This document shows positions 1-12,269 of a DNA stretch of 64,000 nucleotides, one piece after another. The stretch lies in NCBI GenBank assembly GCA_024704765.1, contig JAKMXF010000155.1:640912-704911 (forward strand), in the 5' to 3' direction. This DNA is from Oopsacas minuta (taxonomy: Eukaryota > Porifera > Hexactinellida > Lyssacinosida > Leucopsacidae). The first letter of the stretch is position 1. Each line of letters starts with the position of its first letter. The notes under the pieces were generated by a model. The model saw only the letters and a list, made by a program, of their open reading frames with translations, searched no databases and was not told the DNA's origin. A program made the translations under genes and the position numbers.

Positions 1-468
1 TTAGGTAATTTTTATATTCATAATGAGTGCAATGAATGATTTCAACCTGATTCTCAAAACTATCTGATTGAACTATGAATTTGGTAGATGATTTAATACT
101 CGATATTTATACTAATTGATTTAATGTTAAATCAAATAGGATATCAATGAGTGATTTTGATCTTACATAAAAATCATTCTATTTTCTTGCCTGACTCAAT
201 TAGCTTGGAAAGTATTGAAATTACAAATATTTGTAGAAACTCAAATATACTACAAAATAAATGCTCTTAAATGACAATGTATTTATGTACAAATATAAAT
301 ACAATTATCCAAAACTAATCAAAATTCTAATTTGTTCTGCCCGAATCATGGTTATTATAGCAACAAAATTCTCACCTCTCCTTACCAGTATTTAATTATG
401 GATCAATGATGATGAATATGTAATTCACTTATATATTATTATATCTAACTATAAAAAACCCAATACTA
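1..468. other. AT-rich sequence, no gene seen
   Basis: I see no open frame, terminal repeat or RNA gene here. It is ordinary AT-rich intergenic DNA up to the left end of the first mariner element. Confidence 0.5.
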
Positions 469-1800
469 CTAGGGCGTTCAATAAGTCTTGTGGGTGATGT
501 CATAGAATATGATGCAAACACTATACACACTAATTCACTATATTATTTATTCAAAGTAATCCCCTCCTGCAGATACATAAAGTTTTAACCTTTCCACCCA
601 CTTATAAACACATTTCTGTACTCTTCTCGGGGGGATGGATTTGGAGTACTGGTACAGGCCCGTTCCGAGTGCTTGTAATGTGTTAAAATCTTTGCTTTGA
701 AGGTAGATTTTAAGCTTGAGGAATAGCCAAAATCACACTGAGCTAGGTCTGGTGAGTATGGTGGATGGGAAAATAATTCTAACCCCTCTACATCCAAGAA
801 ACTTTTGGTAAGCTTAGCTGTATGGGAACTGGCGTTATCAATTAAAATCTTCATTCCTCGAGTTCCGGTTTTCGGGTGGTACTTTTCTATATTTTTTATC
901 AAATTTGGAAGCACTTGCTCTGTAAAGAAAGTAGCAGTAACAACTTTGCCACTCTCACAAGGTAATTGAAAGACATTTCCATGGCTACTGAAGAAGATGG
1001 TATACATAATCTTAGGTTTTCTGAAGTCGGGCCTAGGGATTTTCACCGGTTGTCCGTCGCCCCTCACCCATGATCGCTTCTTATACTTGCTATATGGTGT
1101 TGAATAGTACACCACGTCTCGTCACCAGTAATAATCTCTGTTAGGCGTCTAGAATCGCAGTTCTCATGAGTTTCCAAGAGTTACTTGGCAATATTCAGTC
1201 GTGCCAACCTTTGTTCTCACTGAGCTTATTCGGGACCCATTTCCCACAAATCGATCGGTAGCCAAGCTCAGTCGTTAGAATTGTATGAATAGCTCCTGAT
1301 GAAATCTCCATACTTTGCTCTAATTGATTGACAGTAATGCACTTGTCTTCCATGACCATACTTTGAATGAGTGCGATATTCTCTGAAGTGGTGGAGGATA
1401 CCGGTCTTCCAGATCGAGGCAAATCTGTGACATCAGCATCACCAGATCTAAAACGGGCAGCCCATCGCTCTACAATAGATCTGGAAGGGCAATCCACGCA
1501 ACTATATCTCCTGTAACTCGCTGAGGATCTTTATGAGCTGGATCTTGAGTATTGTGCGAAACTCTATTTATGCTCGCCATTTGAGGTTGAAATTATCATC
1601 CTTTGAAGCCAAAATTCAACAGTAGGTATAAATTGACTGCGCGTAACTATCTCAAGAATTCATAATTTGTATTGAATAAGCTTGAAACTTTCAGTATTTG
1701 AAGTTTAACTATATGGGCTTATAATATATGAAAGTTAGATATATTACTTGACTAATTCCTAAGATGTATCATCACCCGCAAGACTTATTGAACGTCCTGA
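469..1800 (-). mobile_element. Decayed mariner (DD34D) element
   Basis: The two ends are inverted copies of one another. The left end reads GGGCGTTCAATAAGTCTTG and the inverted right end GGACGTTCAATAAGTCTTG; both run on into a GGGTGATG-type sequence. TA dinucleotides lie outside both ends (467-468 and 1801-1802), as expected for a mariner target duplication, although the first one or two bases of the ends are ambiguous. The element is about 1.33 kb, normal for mariner, and carries a minus-strand transposase gene broken by frameshifts. Terminal repeats differ at only a few positions, so the element is old but not ancient. Confidence 0.85.
585..1497 (-). pseudogene. Mariner transposase, frameshifted (DD34D)
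   Basis: Two minus-strand blocks make up one transposase. The N-terminal block (1195-1497) has the mariner helix-turn-helix region, the R-S-G-R-P linker and a W-V-P motif. The C-terminal block (585-1115) has the second catalytic Asp in L-I-D-N-A-S-S-H and the third in the Y-S-P-D-L-A-Q-C-D motif, 34 residues later, giving DD34D. The first Asp lies just upstream of the C-terminal block in a G-D-E-T-W motif (about 1105-1115) that is out of frame with what follows. The C-terminus is also out of register with the family. The gene is therefore inactive, with at least two frameshifts. I saw no intact start codon near the family start. Confidence 0.85.
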
Positions 1801-2857
1801 TATACTATCACCTCTTGATTACCATTTAGCTGCACAATATTCTACTACGTATATTTTTCCTATTCAAATATAACCTACAAAACTATATATCATAAGAGTC
1901 ATTAGATCTCAGGAACATCAGTTGTTCGAATGTTTTGTCTGTTAGGCGAGTTCTCCCTGGACGAATTATTTCCTCTGCAATGCTAAATAACCTCTCCAGA
2001 GGAACAGAAGATGCTGATATACACAAAAAATCTTTGCTAATAAGCTAAGTGTTAGGAATTTAGGCGTGTGTGACTTCCAGAAGCTGAGAGGGGCTGAGTT
2101 TTCTGGAGACATAGAGTACTTAGATATTCTTGTATTTACAATTCAATGCAACTTTGAGTATTGATGCCATTGACAGGAACATGGATCAGTGAACTAAATA
2201 ATCCACAAGGCTTCTTTATCGCAGGTTCGGGATTGGGAATGATTTCATTAAGAGAAAATGCAGGCTGGTTATGAGCGATATTTACAGCTTTAGCAATGAG
2301 GCTGTACTTGTGCCTCGGCATTTCAGCCTTAGAGCCCCACTGTAGCTTGAACCTTGGATCCAAAGCAGCTGCTGTTAGAAAACCGTCGTGTTCTTCATAA
2401 TGTGACAGTCTTTTGAGAAGAGAGTCCTTCAGTGTAGCAACGAACTTTGAACAGTACTTAGAACACAATACTTCCATCTCCGACTTCAGTATACACACAA
2501 AGGGGATGACCATATTCCCAGTGATCGCCTTTTCACCTTGAACACAATTTGTGGCACTTACGAAAGGCGCCAAAGTTTGAACCATGTCTTTCAGGATACT
2601 GTAGTTGTATGCAGTAATCTGGTGCTGTATATTTAGAGAGACAAAATTTCTTCTGGAATATGCAGGTTGGATCGCACCATGACAAGTTGTGAAGTCCATA
2701 TTGTAGTGGTAGTAGTTTGGAGCCGTTTGTGTGATTCCACTAATTCTAATGCATGTATTCATTTGCGACATGGGATACAATGGCTAAAGCTTTGGCAAGT
2801 ACTTTGTTAAGAGTAGCAGCTTGATTAAAACTATCTTTGATCACTAGCTGCAATGTA

Positions 2858-4171
2858 CAGGGTGCGTTTTAAGTTCTGTCCCATAGTCAAATCCTCATAA
2901 CTTTACTACAATAGATCTTTTACTATTTAAACTTTTATACCAGTTTACTATGATCAATACAATTACATAATCGCACTGATTACTCAATATAACCTCCCTT
3001 GTCATGAATGACACTTGATATCCTGCCAGGTAGGGCCTCAACTGCAGCACGGAGTACATCTTGGGGTATTTTCTCCCACTCTTCTCGCAATTTTCGCTTC
3101 AAAGAGTCTATACTCTTGTGAGATTTAGCACAGACTCTGCTTTCGAGAATGGACCATACCGAATAGTCCATTGGGTTCAGGTCTGGGCTATATGGAGGCC
3201 ATTGCTCTTTCTCAATAAAACATGGAATATTGCTCTGAAGCCAGGTTTGGGTAACATTTGATGTGTGAGCTGGTGCTCCGTCTTGTTGAAATACAAATGA
3301 TCCACCATTAAACATGGTTTGGCTAAGGTTCTTCACTATGGGCTCTAAAATTAAGTCACGATAAGTTGTCGAGTTTATTTTTACGCCTGCTGGCACAAAA
3401 ATTAGTGGCGTCCGACCAACAGCCGATATTCCAGCCCAAACCATTACTGAAAGTGGTTTTTGGACTCGAGGAACGTACTTCAGATCTGGATCAATAGTAG
3501 ATGACTTGTGTGATATAATCCTGTCGTTTTGAGGGTTCAAAGCTTCCTCAATGGTGAAAATCTTTTCGTCGGAGAATACAATTTTTTTAATATCATGATT
3601 TACGTGCCTACGTAATTGTCCTTTACATCTTTGAAGCCTCTTGACCTTTACTTGCTCACTTAGGAAGTGAACTCTCTTTCTTCTGAATGAACGCATGCCT
3701 AAGTTCACTTTCACAATTTTCCGTACTGAAGACTCTGATACTTTGAGTTCCTGAGCCATTTTCCTCATAGAACGCCGTGGGTTCCTACGGATACGTTCCC
3801 GCACCAACCTTTGGAGTGCTGGAGTCGTTACTGAAGGGGGACGACCACTTCTTGCTTTGTCACAAACTTCCCCAGTCTCGTTGTACCTCCGAATCGTACG
3901 ATAGACAAACTTACGTCTATTAGCGGGAATATTGAGCAACTTCAAAATTTCTTTCTGAGTCTTGCCATTTTTAGCTAACTCAATAATAGCTGACCTTTCG
4001 TGTTCCATCAAATGAAAATACTAATACGTGAGAATGGTGTATTGTATAATAGGTATAGGTGCTAGCTAAACAATATAGTAAAAGAATCAACATAGTAGTA
4101 TTAAGGATATGCTTAGAATATAGATAATACAATAAAACATAAAGATGGGACAGAACTTAAAACGCACCCTG
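2858..4171 (-). mobile_element. Intact mariner-like element, DD37D (maT-type)
   Basis: Perfect 27-bp terminal inverted repeats begin CAGGGTGCGTTTTAAG at 2858 and end at 4171. Each is flanked by the target duplication TA (2856-2857 and 4172-4173). The element is 1,314 bp with one uninterrupted transposase gene on the minus strand. It sits inside the conserved C-F-A-H-T-L-Q motif of an older hAT gene, and removing the element plus one TA makes that motif contiguous. Perfect repeats plus an open gene suggest recent insertion, possibly still competent for movement. Confidence 0.96.
2980..4011 (-). CDS. Mariner-like transposase, DD37D, full length
   Basis: This uninterrupted 343-residue protein would cut the element out and paste it at TA sites. 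Residues 1-110 hold two helix-turn-helix regions with an S-G-R-P-P linker at about 55-59, the DNA-binding half that recognises the terminal repeats. The catalytic triad is complete: D148 (F-S-D-E-K), D244 (F-Q-Q-D-G-A-P-A-H) and D282 (S-P-D-L-N-P-M-D-Y), with 37 residues between the last two. That spacing is the DD37D (maT) signature rather than the DD34D of classic mariner. The length matches the family. The start chosen is the first Met of an M-M pair, 160 bp inside the right end. A related but broken copy lies at 51017-52068. Confidence 0.95.
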   Translation of the reverse strand: MMEHERSAIIELAKNGKTQKEILKLLNIPANRRKFVYRTIRRYNETGEVCDKARSGRPPSVTTPALQRLVRERIRRNPRRSMRKMAQELKVSESSVRKIVKVNLGMRSFRRKRVHFLSEQVKVKRLQRCKGQLRRHVNHDIKKIVFSDEKIFTIEEALNPQNDRIISHKSSTIDPDLKYVPRVQKPLSVMVWAGISAVGRTPLIFVPAGVKINSTTYRDLILEPIVKNLSQTMFNGGSFVFQQDGAPAHTSNVTQTWLQSNIPCFIEKEQWPPYSPDLNPMDYSVWSILESRVCAKSHKSIDSLKRKLREEWEKIPQDVLRAAVEALPGRISSVIHDKGGYIE

Positions 4172-4790
4172 TATGAGCGAAACATGAAACGTGCTCATTC
4201 ACATATTCGTACAGGGAGTCGTTACAAACAGGTGATAATACATCACTTTCCCCATCATCAGACGATTCGTCACTCAATCATACCCAATTTCCTCGAATTC
4301 AGGTAATGAGAAGGCTTTGATCATGTTAGCAGCGTTGTATGTGACGATTTGTAATACCTTATTGGAGATCCCAAAAGTTTCAGTTGTGTCTCTAACTCTT
4401 CAGTGATGGAATCAGCTGTATGAAATCCCCGAGAAGAAGAGTAAGCGAGCATAACATATTCCAAATTCCTGTTAATGATGAAATGGCATATAACACCATA
4501 GTAACTTCGCATAAGGCTCCTGGTCCAAGAATCAATAGCACACATAATTTTTCTTTAGTTTGGTGCTTCCGACCGAGGATTTGGTATTTAGGGTCCACCT
4601 TGTTCATCTTATTTCGAAATCATATACTCTCTACAGTTGAGAGGGCCACAAGTCGCCAACAATGTATGTTGCAACGGCATCTGTCAGTTCTGTTTGCCCT
4701 TGATCTTTTAGACTCTACTTCTTAGGCGTAGTGACCAATGACATTAGAGTTGACTGCTGTCTTTTGACTGTTGTTTTTGCTTGTTCCTCT

Positions 4791-5179
4791 CAAATACTGC
4801 CTTATGCAGTTGTGCTTTTCTGAAATAAGAAAGATACTTTACTTGACCATTGATCTATTTTGAAATAAGATGTACTCTATTTAATTAATTATTCAACTTA
4901 CTTATCCCAATATGCTAGCATTGTCTGCATATACACCAAAGAGACCTTAATAACAGACCAATACTACCTTGAGATGGAGAAGTAAGTTTCATGCTCCCTT
5001 AGTAGAACCAGATATTTCTGACGGAGATGGCCTGCATTTAGCAGAAAAAATGCCTTCAACGCCTCAGGTACATTGAAAATCTGGAGATCATTAAGTGGAA
5101 CTTTGCCACTATTGTTGTGTTAACAAGTTATTTTCATTTACGTCATATATGAATAACTGGAACTAATTATGAGTGTATA
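4791..5179. other. AT-rich sequence, no gene seen
   Basis: The stretch between the hAT fossil and the next MITE shows no open frame or repeat structure that I can support. Confidence 0.4.
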
Positions 5180-5702
5180 CAGTGGTACCAGTCTTGTACG
5201 ACTGCCTGGCGTTCCGACAAATACGGTCGTAAAAGATAGGCGGTCGTTGATGGCAGGTTTGCTATAGCCGAATGTTATTTATCTATACATTAACTATCTA
5301 TCAATTCAATGTGTGCACAAATGTAATACTACAATGTTGCGAGCCAATATATTGAAAATATTCTCATTTTATCTACTAATACTAATTATGTTTGTTTTGT
5401 TTGTATAACCAACTATCCAGTGTGCTAAGAATTTAAATTAATATAAAGGTTGCCATAGTTATTTTGTAAATATTGATTCATTACCGACCAAATATTGGAT
5501 AGGGAATTGTTTTATAGATTTATGGTCGTTGGTTACAGGTAAATTTGACCTGAAACTGCAAAAATCGTGGTCGTTGGTCGCGTTCTACAAATAGTCGCTC
5601 ATCACAGGTCGAAATGTATCGTAAACCATCCGCGCCGGAGAAATCAGTCGTAAAAGGCAGGAAGTCGCTCATGGTAGGGGTCGTACAATACAGGTACCAC
5701 TG
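5180..5702. mobile_element. MITE with pogo/Tigger-like ends
   Basis: A 523-bp non-coding element has inverted ends starting CAGTGGTACC at 5180 and closing GGTACCACTG at 5702. A TA sits on each side (5178-5179 and 5703-5704). The repeat continues inward imperfectly for about 25 bp to a GTACGAC motif. The interior carries several scattered GGTCGT-type repeats. The CAGTGGTACC start with TA duplication is like pogo/Tigger-derived MITEs. No coding sequence is present. Confidence 0.7.
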
Positions 5703-5704
5703 TA

Positions 5705-6599
5705 ATAACTATTTAATTGTATTTATAAGTCTTTTGAGTATTTTAAATACTTTATGAAATTTTTTGAATATAAATACAATAAAATACTTGAAAAAAAGTA
5801 TTCCAATACTCTCAAATACAAATACATATGCATTCGACCCCATGTCTGATCACTTAATTATGAAATTATATCTTTGTGAGTTCCTAATATTTTGTAATAT
5901 TTACCATCAATCAAAATTTAACTATCATAATCAACTAAGGTGTTGTTGAATGTTTTCTATCATTCTCATGGGGCCAGTTGCACTATGAACTAGCTATTAG
6001 TTTCAATTCATAGCTTGATTGATGTACTAAGTGTCAAGCAGAAATTCTTCTCACTGCGCGGCCTAGCATGTAAGTGCGCTAGTAAGGACTATTTGTATTA
6101 AATAGTACTTGCGTGCATCTCTGGGTGGACCTATTCACTGCTGAACTTGGTGACTGACACTAGTGCTTGGATATAGTTTTGTTAAGTCTTAGCCGAATAA
6201 TCTGTCCAAATTACCTTGAATTTTGAATTGTTCCTACTATGAATGATTATAATACCCCAAAAAGAACATCACGAAAATTTCACTCAACAGATGTAGCAGT
6301 GGTTAGGTCGAAAATTCCCCTTATTTATCCCAACAAATGGGTCAAATTATCTGGATTTGAGAATATTTAATTATAACTATAGACGCAAAATATTTTGAAA
6401 ATATCCTAAAAGTTTTGAATACTATTTGAATAATTCATTTCTACCGTCATGAATGATATATATTGTTAGAATTATCCTGATTCTTGATTAGTTCATTAAA
6501 TCGTAAACTTTGGTTCAAGTATGGCAACAGAAATATTTAGGTTGGTGCATTTGTTTGGAACAGAAATTACTTAGCTATTTGAACTTCGAAATTGAATAT
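5705..6599. other. AT-rich sequence, no gene seen
   Basis: Short frames only; nothing looks coding. A short CACTGCGCGG-containing stretch near 6055 stands out by composition, but I could not tie it to a feature. Confidence 0.4.
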
Positions 6600-7170
6600 A
6601 TCATTGTATACATATATTGATCATCCATGGTCCATTAAAGGAATAATATGGTCTCTTGGCCTCTTAACCAGCTAAGCCACTTATCGCTAGTAATCATTGC
6701 ACCGCGTGTTCCTATAAACGTATTCATGTAAATGATCATAATGGTATTTTTTGCCCTAGCAGTTGTCTGTCAATTACCATGTCAAAATCTATTGCCAATG
6801 TATGGGAATTTGAGTTATGTAGATTTCCGTGTATTTGGCCCGAAATTGGAGGTTACTACATTATTTTGCAAATATTGGGTAAGTATATGTCATCCATGGT
6901 CAATACTATACTCTTCTATCCGCGAAATTTTTCATGCTAATTTTTATATTATGTGTACAAGATCCTTAGATCCCATCATACATATACATATTTTGTCACT
7001 CTGAATGTAGTAATGTTCTCTTGCATAGTCTTAAGACTGAATCAATTTCTTCCAAGAATTCTAAATTATAGATCTAAATACAACCTTTGCTTAATTACAT
7101 TATGTACATAAAGACCGGGAGTGATGGCAAATACCAACTATTTACTATTTAGGGCCATAATGTACTAGTA
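6600..7170. repeat. Dispersed non-coding repeat, copy A
   Basis: Segments here resemble 46010-46340. Examples are a GCAAATATT block followed by CATCCATGGTCA and TACTATA (6870-6910 versus 46040-46080), and a GAGTGATG block followed by a GGCC-A-AATGTA block (7115-7165 versus 46288-46335). Order and spacing are conserved, so the two are probably copies of one old non-autonomous element. A 12-bp match to a tRNA A box (minus strand, near 6660-6685) is present but has no B box after it, so I do not call a tRNA. Confidence 0.4.
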
Positions 7171-7445
7171 AACTATTTTCCCAATCATTATGCTTTTCCA
7201 TCTAACTTACTCGACCTATTCGTGGTCTTAGTCTTATTGCATCAGATTTCTCGTTATGTACGTATTTTATGATTCCAGTTGTACTTGTAAAATCACATGT
7301 ATTATTAATTTCATGAAAGTCTGGTTCCATTTCTTAATATATGTCCGAACATTAGCTCAAGCTTTGGATTCCAGACATATAGAATAATTTCAACATTTGG
7401 AATCGGCAAATCACTGTCCCCAAGTTGAAATATTGTTGACATTCA

Positions 7446-10435
7446 CAGTGGTTGCGCTAAATCAGGCTGGGATTTTCTTTATGGGGCTGTCATAGCTTGC
7501 TCTTCTTTGAGAAAATATTAATGTGTACTTAAATATCAAAATATTAATTGATTTAAGAAAGTTTCGTTTCTAGTAATATAATTAATAGAAGCAATAACAT
7601 TGTTCACTATTAATAATTCAATACTTATTAAAAGTATTTCCAAAATATTTTTAAGTGAAATGGATGAATGAATAAATCAGCTCAATTGAATCCTCCGATC
7701 TCCAGTTTTATCGAATTTGTCCGCCATCTCGCCCATATCTATTTTGGATGCACGAGTCCTATTGATTGACAAAGTCAGAGGTCTCCCAGTCTATCACCAT
7801 CCATAGTGCTACGAAGATACGTCTTAACACGTTTCATACAAGAGAATGATTAATCATTCTCAGCTGTTGTAACAAGGATGTTACATGCTATCTGGTAGGC
7901 CTTGTAGAGTTCTGTGTAGACCATTTTGTGTGGCTCGATGATGTTAATGACCTCTAATATAGTTTTCAACTGTGGATTAGCCTTTCTATATTGATTGGAG
8001 AACACAGTAAATTCGCTACTTTGTAATTCCTCATTCAGATGATAGTGCTCAATAAAGAACTTCGTTGCATGGATCTTAAGGAAATCATCAGATGTGGGAA
8101 TCAATGATGACATCGCCAAAAGGACAGAACACGTGTCCTTGCTGCAACGTCTATTAAGTTCAGCTATGAAGAGTCTAACAACTGGATCGAATAATCTCAC
8201 TTTGTAGTCCGATTTGATCCACACTCTAGAATTAACAGCATCTTCTTTACAAACTCGACGGCGTTTTACGATCGGCTGCGGTATCGCGTGTTCATCTAAG
8301 AGTGCCTTTGCGGTATCCCAGATTTCATCAAATAAGTCCTCGGCAGAGAGAGACATCTTGAGTGTATCAATGTGATTAACTGCAATGCCAATATCCAAGT
8401 GTTTGTCCTGCATATAGTTTGCCGAATATGAAGTTAGTGTCAGAACTTTTCTGAATAATTGAAGACAGACCACGAAGTGAGTATCAATAAAATTGATGAT
8501 ACCTTGCGCTGCAGCACTTCTATCGGTGTTGGTATCTTCTGCGAAATGCACAGTGGCAGCAATGATTCCCCCTAAAGTATGCGCCACAGCAGAGCAAGCC
8601 TCGGATTGACAGCACCAACGAGTTTTGGATAACAATTTCAATTCACGATGTTGCGCCTCATGTGTACCCAGGACCTTCTGCGTTTTCTCGAAGAAATCAA
8701 GTGGAGCTAAATTTGAGAAGAATGTGTAGAGCTGTTCAATACTCGCATAAATGACACGCTTTGTCGATATTTTGGCGCAAGCAACCACTACTAAGTTGAG
8801 CCTGTGTGCCCACCAATGCACATATAAGGCCATCGGGTATACTTTACTCCTCATAAGTGCTTGTAGACCATGTAGTCGTCCACTCATTGTTGAAGCACCA
8901 TCATTACACTGGGCAGCCATATGATCACGAACGCAGACACCCACAACTGCCAGCACATGAGCCGGCTTTACCACGATGGAATTCGTGTCTAGCCCCTCTG
9001 CTCTGATGAAATTGAAGAAATAGTCGTGCAACTCACCCTCGTAGACATATCTTACACAAACGGATATTTGTTCAATTTCCCCACAATCTCTAGATTCGTC
9101 CGCCAATAAAGAAAAATATTTCTCCGTCATTAGTTCTTCTAGAATTTTCTGGCGTACAGAGTTGGCAAGAATAGACAATATCGAATCCTGGATAGAGTGA
9201 TGAACATACTGAGCATTTCTAGGTCGTTGACTTTCTCTTTGATAACCTTACCGTGGACACCAAACGCAGTAACAATTTCGAGAAAATTCCCTCTCTTTCG
9301 AGATCCGCAGTTGAACTCTGGGCCAATGACTTCACCCATATCATCCACCAATCTTCCCTCACGGTCACCTCTGAGAAGAAGGCCTTGTACAGCACAGAGG
9401 GTGATTACCTGACCTACTATTTTTACATAGTGCCGATTATCTTGAACAGCTTGCATGCTCAGTGCTCCAACTATTACCTCAATGCTTTCTGTACGAAGAT
9501 TACCTTTGTATCCTGACCATTTGAGCATTGAATTAAGATGAGATAACGACTCCTCATGAAGTTTGATACCTTTTCTTCTCCATCGCAATTTTCCAATTGT
9601 CAAACCTAAAGAAGTCCACTTTAACTCATGACCAGCACCAGCTACCTGAAATAACCTACAAGGATAGCAAAAACATGGCATCGATTATTCGAGAATACTC
9701 AAGCCCATGTCTGCCAATGTACTATCCTTTATGAAAGCAACGCATCTGGCCGCCTAACATGGTTTGCTTATAAGTGATTAACTTCGGCTGTCTCAGGTCC
9801 TCAGACAGATTCTGTGCACTTTCTGGAACGTCCTCCGCAGAGACATCCATCGCCGTTTTGCACGTTTAGGATTGTGAGAGTAAGTATCTTCTGGATGTTC
9901 AATTATTACATCTTCCACTTCAAATTCCTGAGTTGCTTCTGGCTGGTCCACTTCAATCTCATCACGCTTTCTCTTCACAAAGGAACCCATTTGAATTTGA
10001 AATGTAGCAAATAAGTATTTGTAACAAAGCTAAAATATTCATTAATAGTGTATAATGTTAATTCCCTTTTATACATCTATTGTGAATCAGCGTCTTAATT
10101 ACAAATTGTTTATTTATTACAGTAGCAATAATTGCCTCATTATTGGTTAGTTTCATCAACTTAGATCTTAGAAGAATTAACAATTTGCGACAAGAAATTC
10201 GTGACACAACAATTCGTTATATTACAATGATTTGGTACCTTCTCCAACTTAGATCTTATCAATAGTAAATAATTTTCCATAATAATCGATTCACAATTGA
10301 GGTATCAATAATTTGCTAATTTAGTATTCGTAATGCTACCAAAAATATTCTTATGGAGCTAGTTAGATAAATTGATAGACCAGCTTAGCTGATGAGGCTA
10401 GAGCCCCATCTTGCCCTATGCCAGCGCCGCCACTG
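7446..10435 (-). mobile_element. hAT element encoding a TTF/zf-MYM-type transposase
   Basis: The left end starts CAGTGGTTGCGCT at 7446 and the inverted right end reads CAGTGGCGGCGCT, ending at 10435. The flanking 8-mers GACATTCA (7438-7445) and CACGTTCA (10436-10443) match at six of eight positions, a worn hAT target duplication. The element is 2,990 bp and contains a minus-strand transposase pseudogene. The ends are short and imperfect, as in hAT elements, and the decay of the gene fits an old insertion. Confidence 0.82.
7700..9990 (-). pseudogene. hAT transposase with TTF-type zinc finger and DUF4371-like core
   Basis: The N-terminal tail (9793-9990) is charged and has a K-R-K-R basic patch. 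The next block (9139-9681) starts with C-F-C-Y-P-C-R-L-F, the hallmark of TTF/zf-MYM-type fingers, then S-H-L-N. The large block (7850-9178, 442 residues) contains A-D-E-S-R-D, the C-N-D-G-A-S-T-M-S-G catalytic-region motif, H-W-W-A-H-R-L-N-L and L-S-K-T-R-W. The C-terminal dimerisation remnant (about 7790-7850) reads S-F-S-C-M-K-R-V-K-T-Y-L-R-S-T-M and then degenerates. At least one frameshift near 9180-9200 and stops between 9690 and 9790 break it. Animal genes annotated as zinc finger MYM-type 1-like have this architecture. Here it is a dead transposon gene. Confidence 0.85.
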
Positions 10436-10443
10436 CACGTTCA

Positions 10444-12245
10444 ATCAATAGATATAATTTGCAAATGTCTCCTAATTACCCGTTGTGCCACTAAATTGGT
10501 TCAAATTCAAATATTATCAAATCAACTTTCTCCACCACATTCGTACTTCGGATCAAATTTCATGCAATTGTATCGGTTATTTATCATATTTGGAGAGTTT
10601 GTTTCTATAGCACTGTTGAAATGTGGTAACATTCCTTTCTTAAACTCACAAATTTTCAGAAAACTTGACACGGGTGTTCCAGCTGGTAATTTTTTTTTCT
10701 TTCTAGGTTCTCTAAAGCATAAAAACGTCATATGTGATGCCTGGAAATATGATCGTCACCTACAATACCATCGCAGGCAAGGAATATTATCATCTACTCA
10801 AATTCATAAAATTCTTTTTGAGACCAGATTACACGAAATCTACCCTTTGTAAAGAGATCCCTTTTCGGAATGACTATGTTTGTACTGTTGTGAACCGTGA
10901 CAGTCTCCAATGTGATACTCTTGTCCTCGATTTGCGCAACATCTCAGGCTGATACACAATTTGTCAACTTCTGATCCTATTTTCTTAAATTCAATCCGAT
11001 CTCCTTACATTTGTAAAAGACGAGTCTTTTATAAAAAGGATTCTAATACTCCTCAAATGAATCCACTTTCGAAATTTGATGACACTAACAAACTCGATGC
11101 TTGTTCTAATATTATTTCACTTCAGCAGTTAACTAGTTCTGATTGTAAACACATCTCCCTCAATGGAATCCGTATTGATGATACTCAACACGAACTTATA
11201 CACATCGATGAAATATTTAGTATGCCATCAATTAGAAGGAAAATTTACATTTAAGGTGTTTCTATCAACTAATATGGGTGGTTCCTGTTCGAACACTTCA
11301 TCCAATGCTGATATTAGTGATGTATTTGGTTTTCTAAAACGGATTTGGTGAAAATAATTATTTTCTCCTGACAAATTAAACTTATACACCTCAAAACAGT
11401 GGTCGCAAAATTACATTCTTTCTCTCGTTTTATTACATATCTTTCGATACTTTATCCTGATCTAATTCCTAATCAATCTAAAATAGATAAATTGTATTCA
11501 ATTTGCTGGAGTCAAAAAATCTTTGTCTCGTCAAAAACGAAAATCTAAGAAAAATATGGTAAGAAACCACAACTATTTTAATACAACCATTTCTGCTCTC
11601 AAACAGTGGAAAAAATCCGAGTAACTGATAATTTGCCGGGCTTGTTTCGACAATATCATGATAATCATTCTCTTTCTTTGTTCTAAGATACATATACAAG
11701 GATGCGAAATTATTGAATTTTCGAAATCTGAATTCCGAATGGACAGAGGTCTGGTATAATTTCCGGCCTAACTATACAAGAAGCTATACAAGCCAAAGAT
11801 GAGGTAACCCCTGAAGGTTACCATAAATTCTTCGAAGCAAACCACAAAACTGGACATATATATAATGCAACCTTGTTTTTATATCCTGAAATTTACTCGG
11901 CCTTATATGTTATTATTTATGTATTTTGCTAAAGCTTCCAATTTATTCAACAACAAATAAATAACTTGATTCTGGATCACACATTTTTCAAACGTTGAGT
12001 ACAATATCAAAGTTGTCAGCTTTCAAAACTTGCAAGAAAAGATTTATTTTCAATGGGTATCGAGTTCTCTGGTACTGTGACAGATTTACGTCGTGCTTCA
12101 TCGACCCTAACTGGAAAATCTTTCCTGAATTTACATGATATGGTCATTCCAGAGAGACCCACAACCATTGTTATCGGATTCAAATAGATCATAATGGCCT
12201 CACAAAGGCATTCAAAGTTTGGAAAAGTTCCAAACTAATCCTGAC
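10444..12245 (+). other. Anonymous coding-like relic, plus strand, first part
   Basis: Broken plus-strand frames look more like decayed protein than random AT-rich DNA. They include 10734-10952, 10961-11254, a stretch near 11750-11910 and one near 12053-12190. They are separated by stops and frame changes. I recognise no domain. The hAT element at 12254-14843 inserted into this stretch, and similar broken frames resume at 14852. It could be an old transposon gene or a host pseudogene; I cannot decide. Confidence 0.3.
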
Positions 12246-12269
12246 AGCGACACCATGGTGGACCATGGG

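Larger units (their letters stand above)
1850..4790 (-). pseudogene. hAT transposase fossil split by a mariner insertion
   Basis: Minus-strand fragments of one hAT (ZBED-like) transposase lie on both sides of the mariner at 2858-4171. Reading 5' to 3' on the minus strand, 4600-4760 holds a T-D-A-V-A-T-Y-I-V-G stretch. Then 4321-4607 holds the A-I-D-S-W-T...H-F-I...H-T-A-D-S-I block typical of the first RNase-H segment. The insertion site falls inside the C-F-A-H-T-L-Q-L-V-I motif. Next, 2136-2780 holds the D-G-F-L-T-A-A-A-L-D-P-R-F-K block. Finally, 1920-2030 holds the C-terminal dimerisation motif S-S-V-P-L-E-R-L-F-S. Several frameshifts and stops interrupt it. I could not find its terminal repeats, so the limits are approximate. 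Confidence 0.8.

Noticed and set aside
6655-6690. tRNA gene on the minus strand
   Set aside because: A 12-bp A-box match (TGGCTTAGCTGG) is present, but there is no B box or cloverleaf pairing downstream.
9197-9516. Plus-strand frames opposite the zf-MYM hAT gene
   Set aside because: They are antisense shadows of the minus-strand transposase block at 9139-9681.
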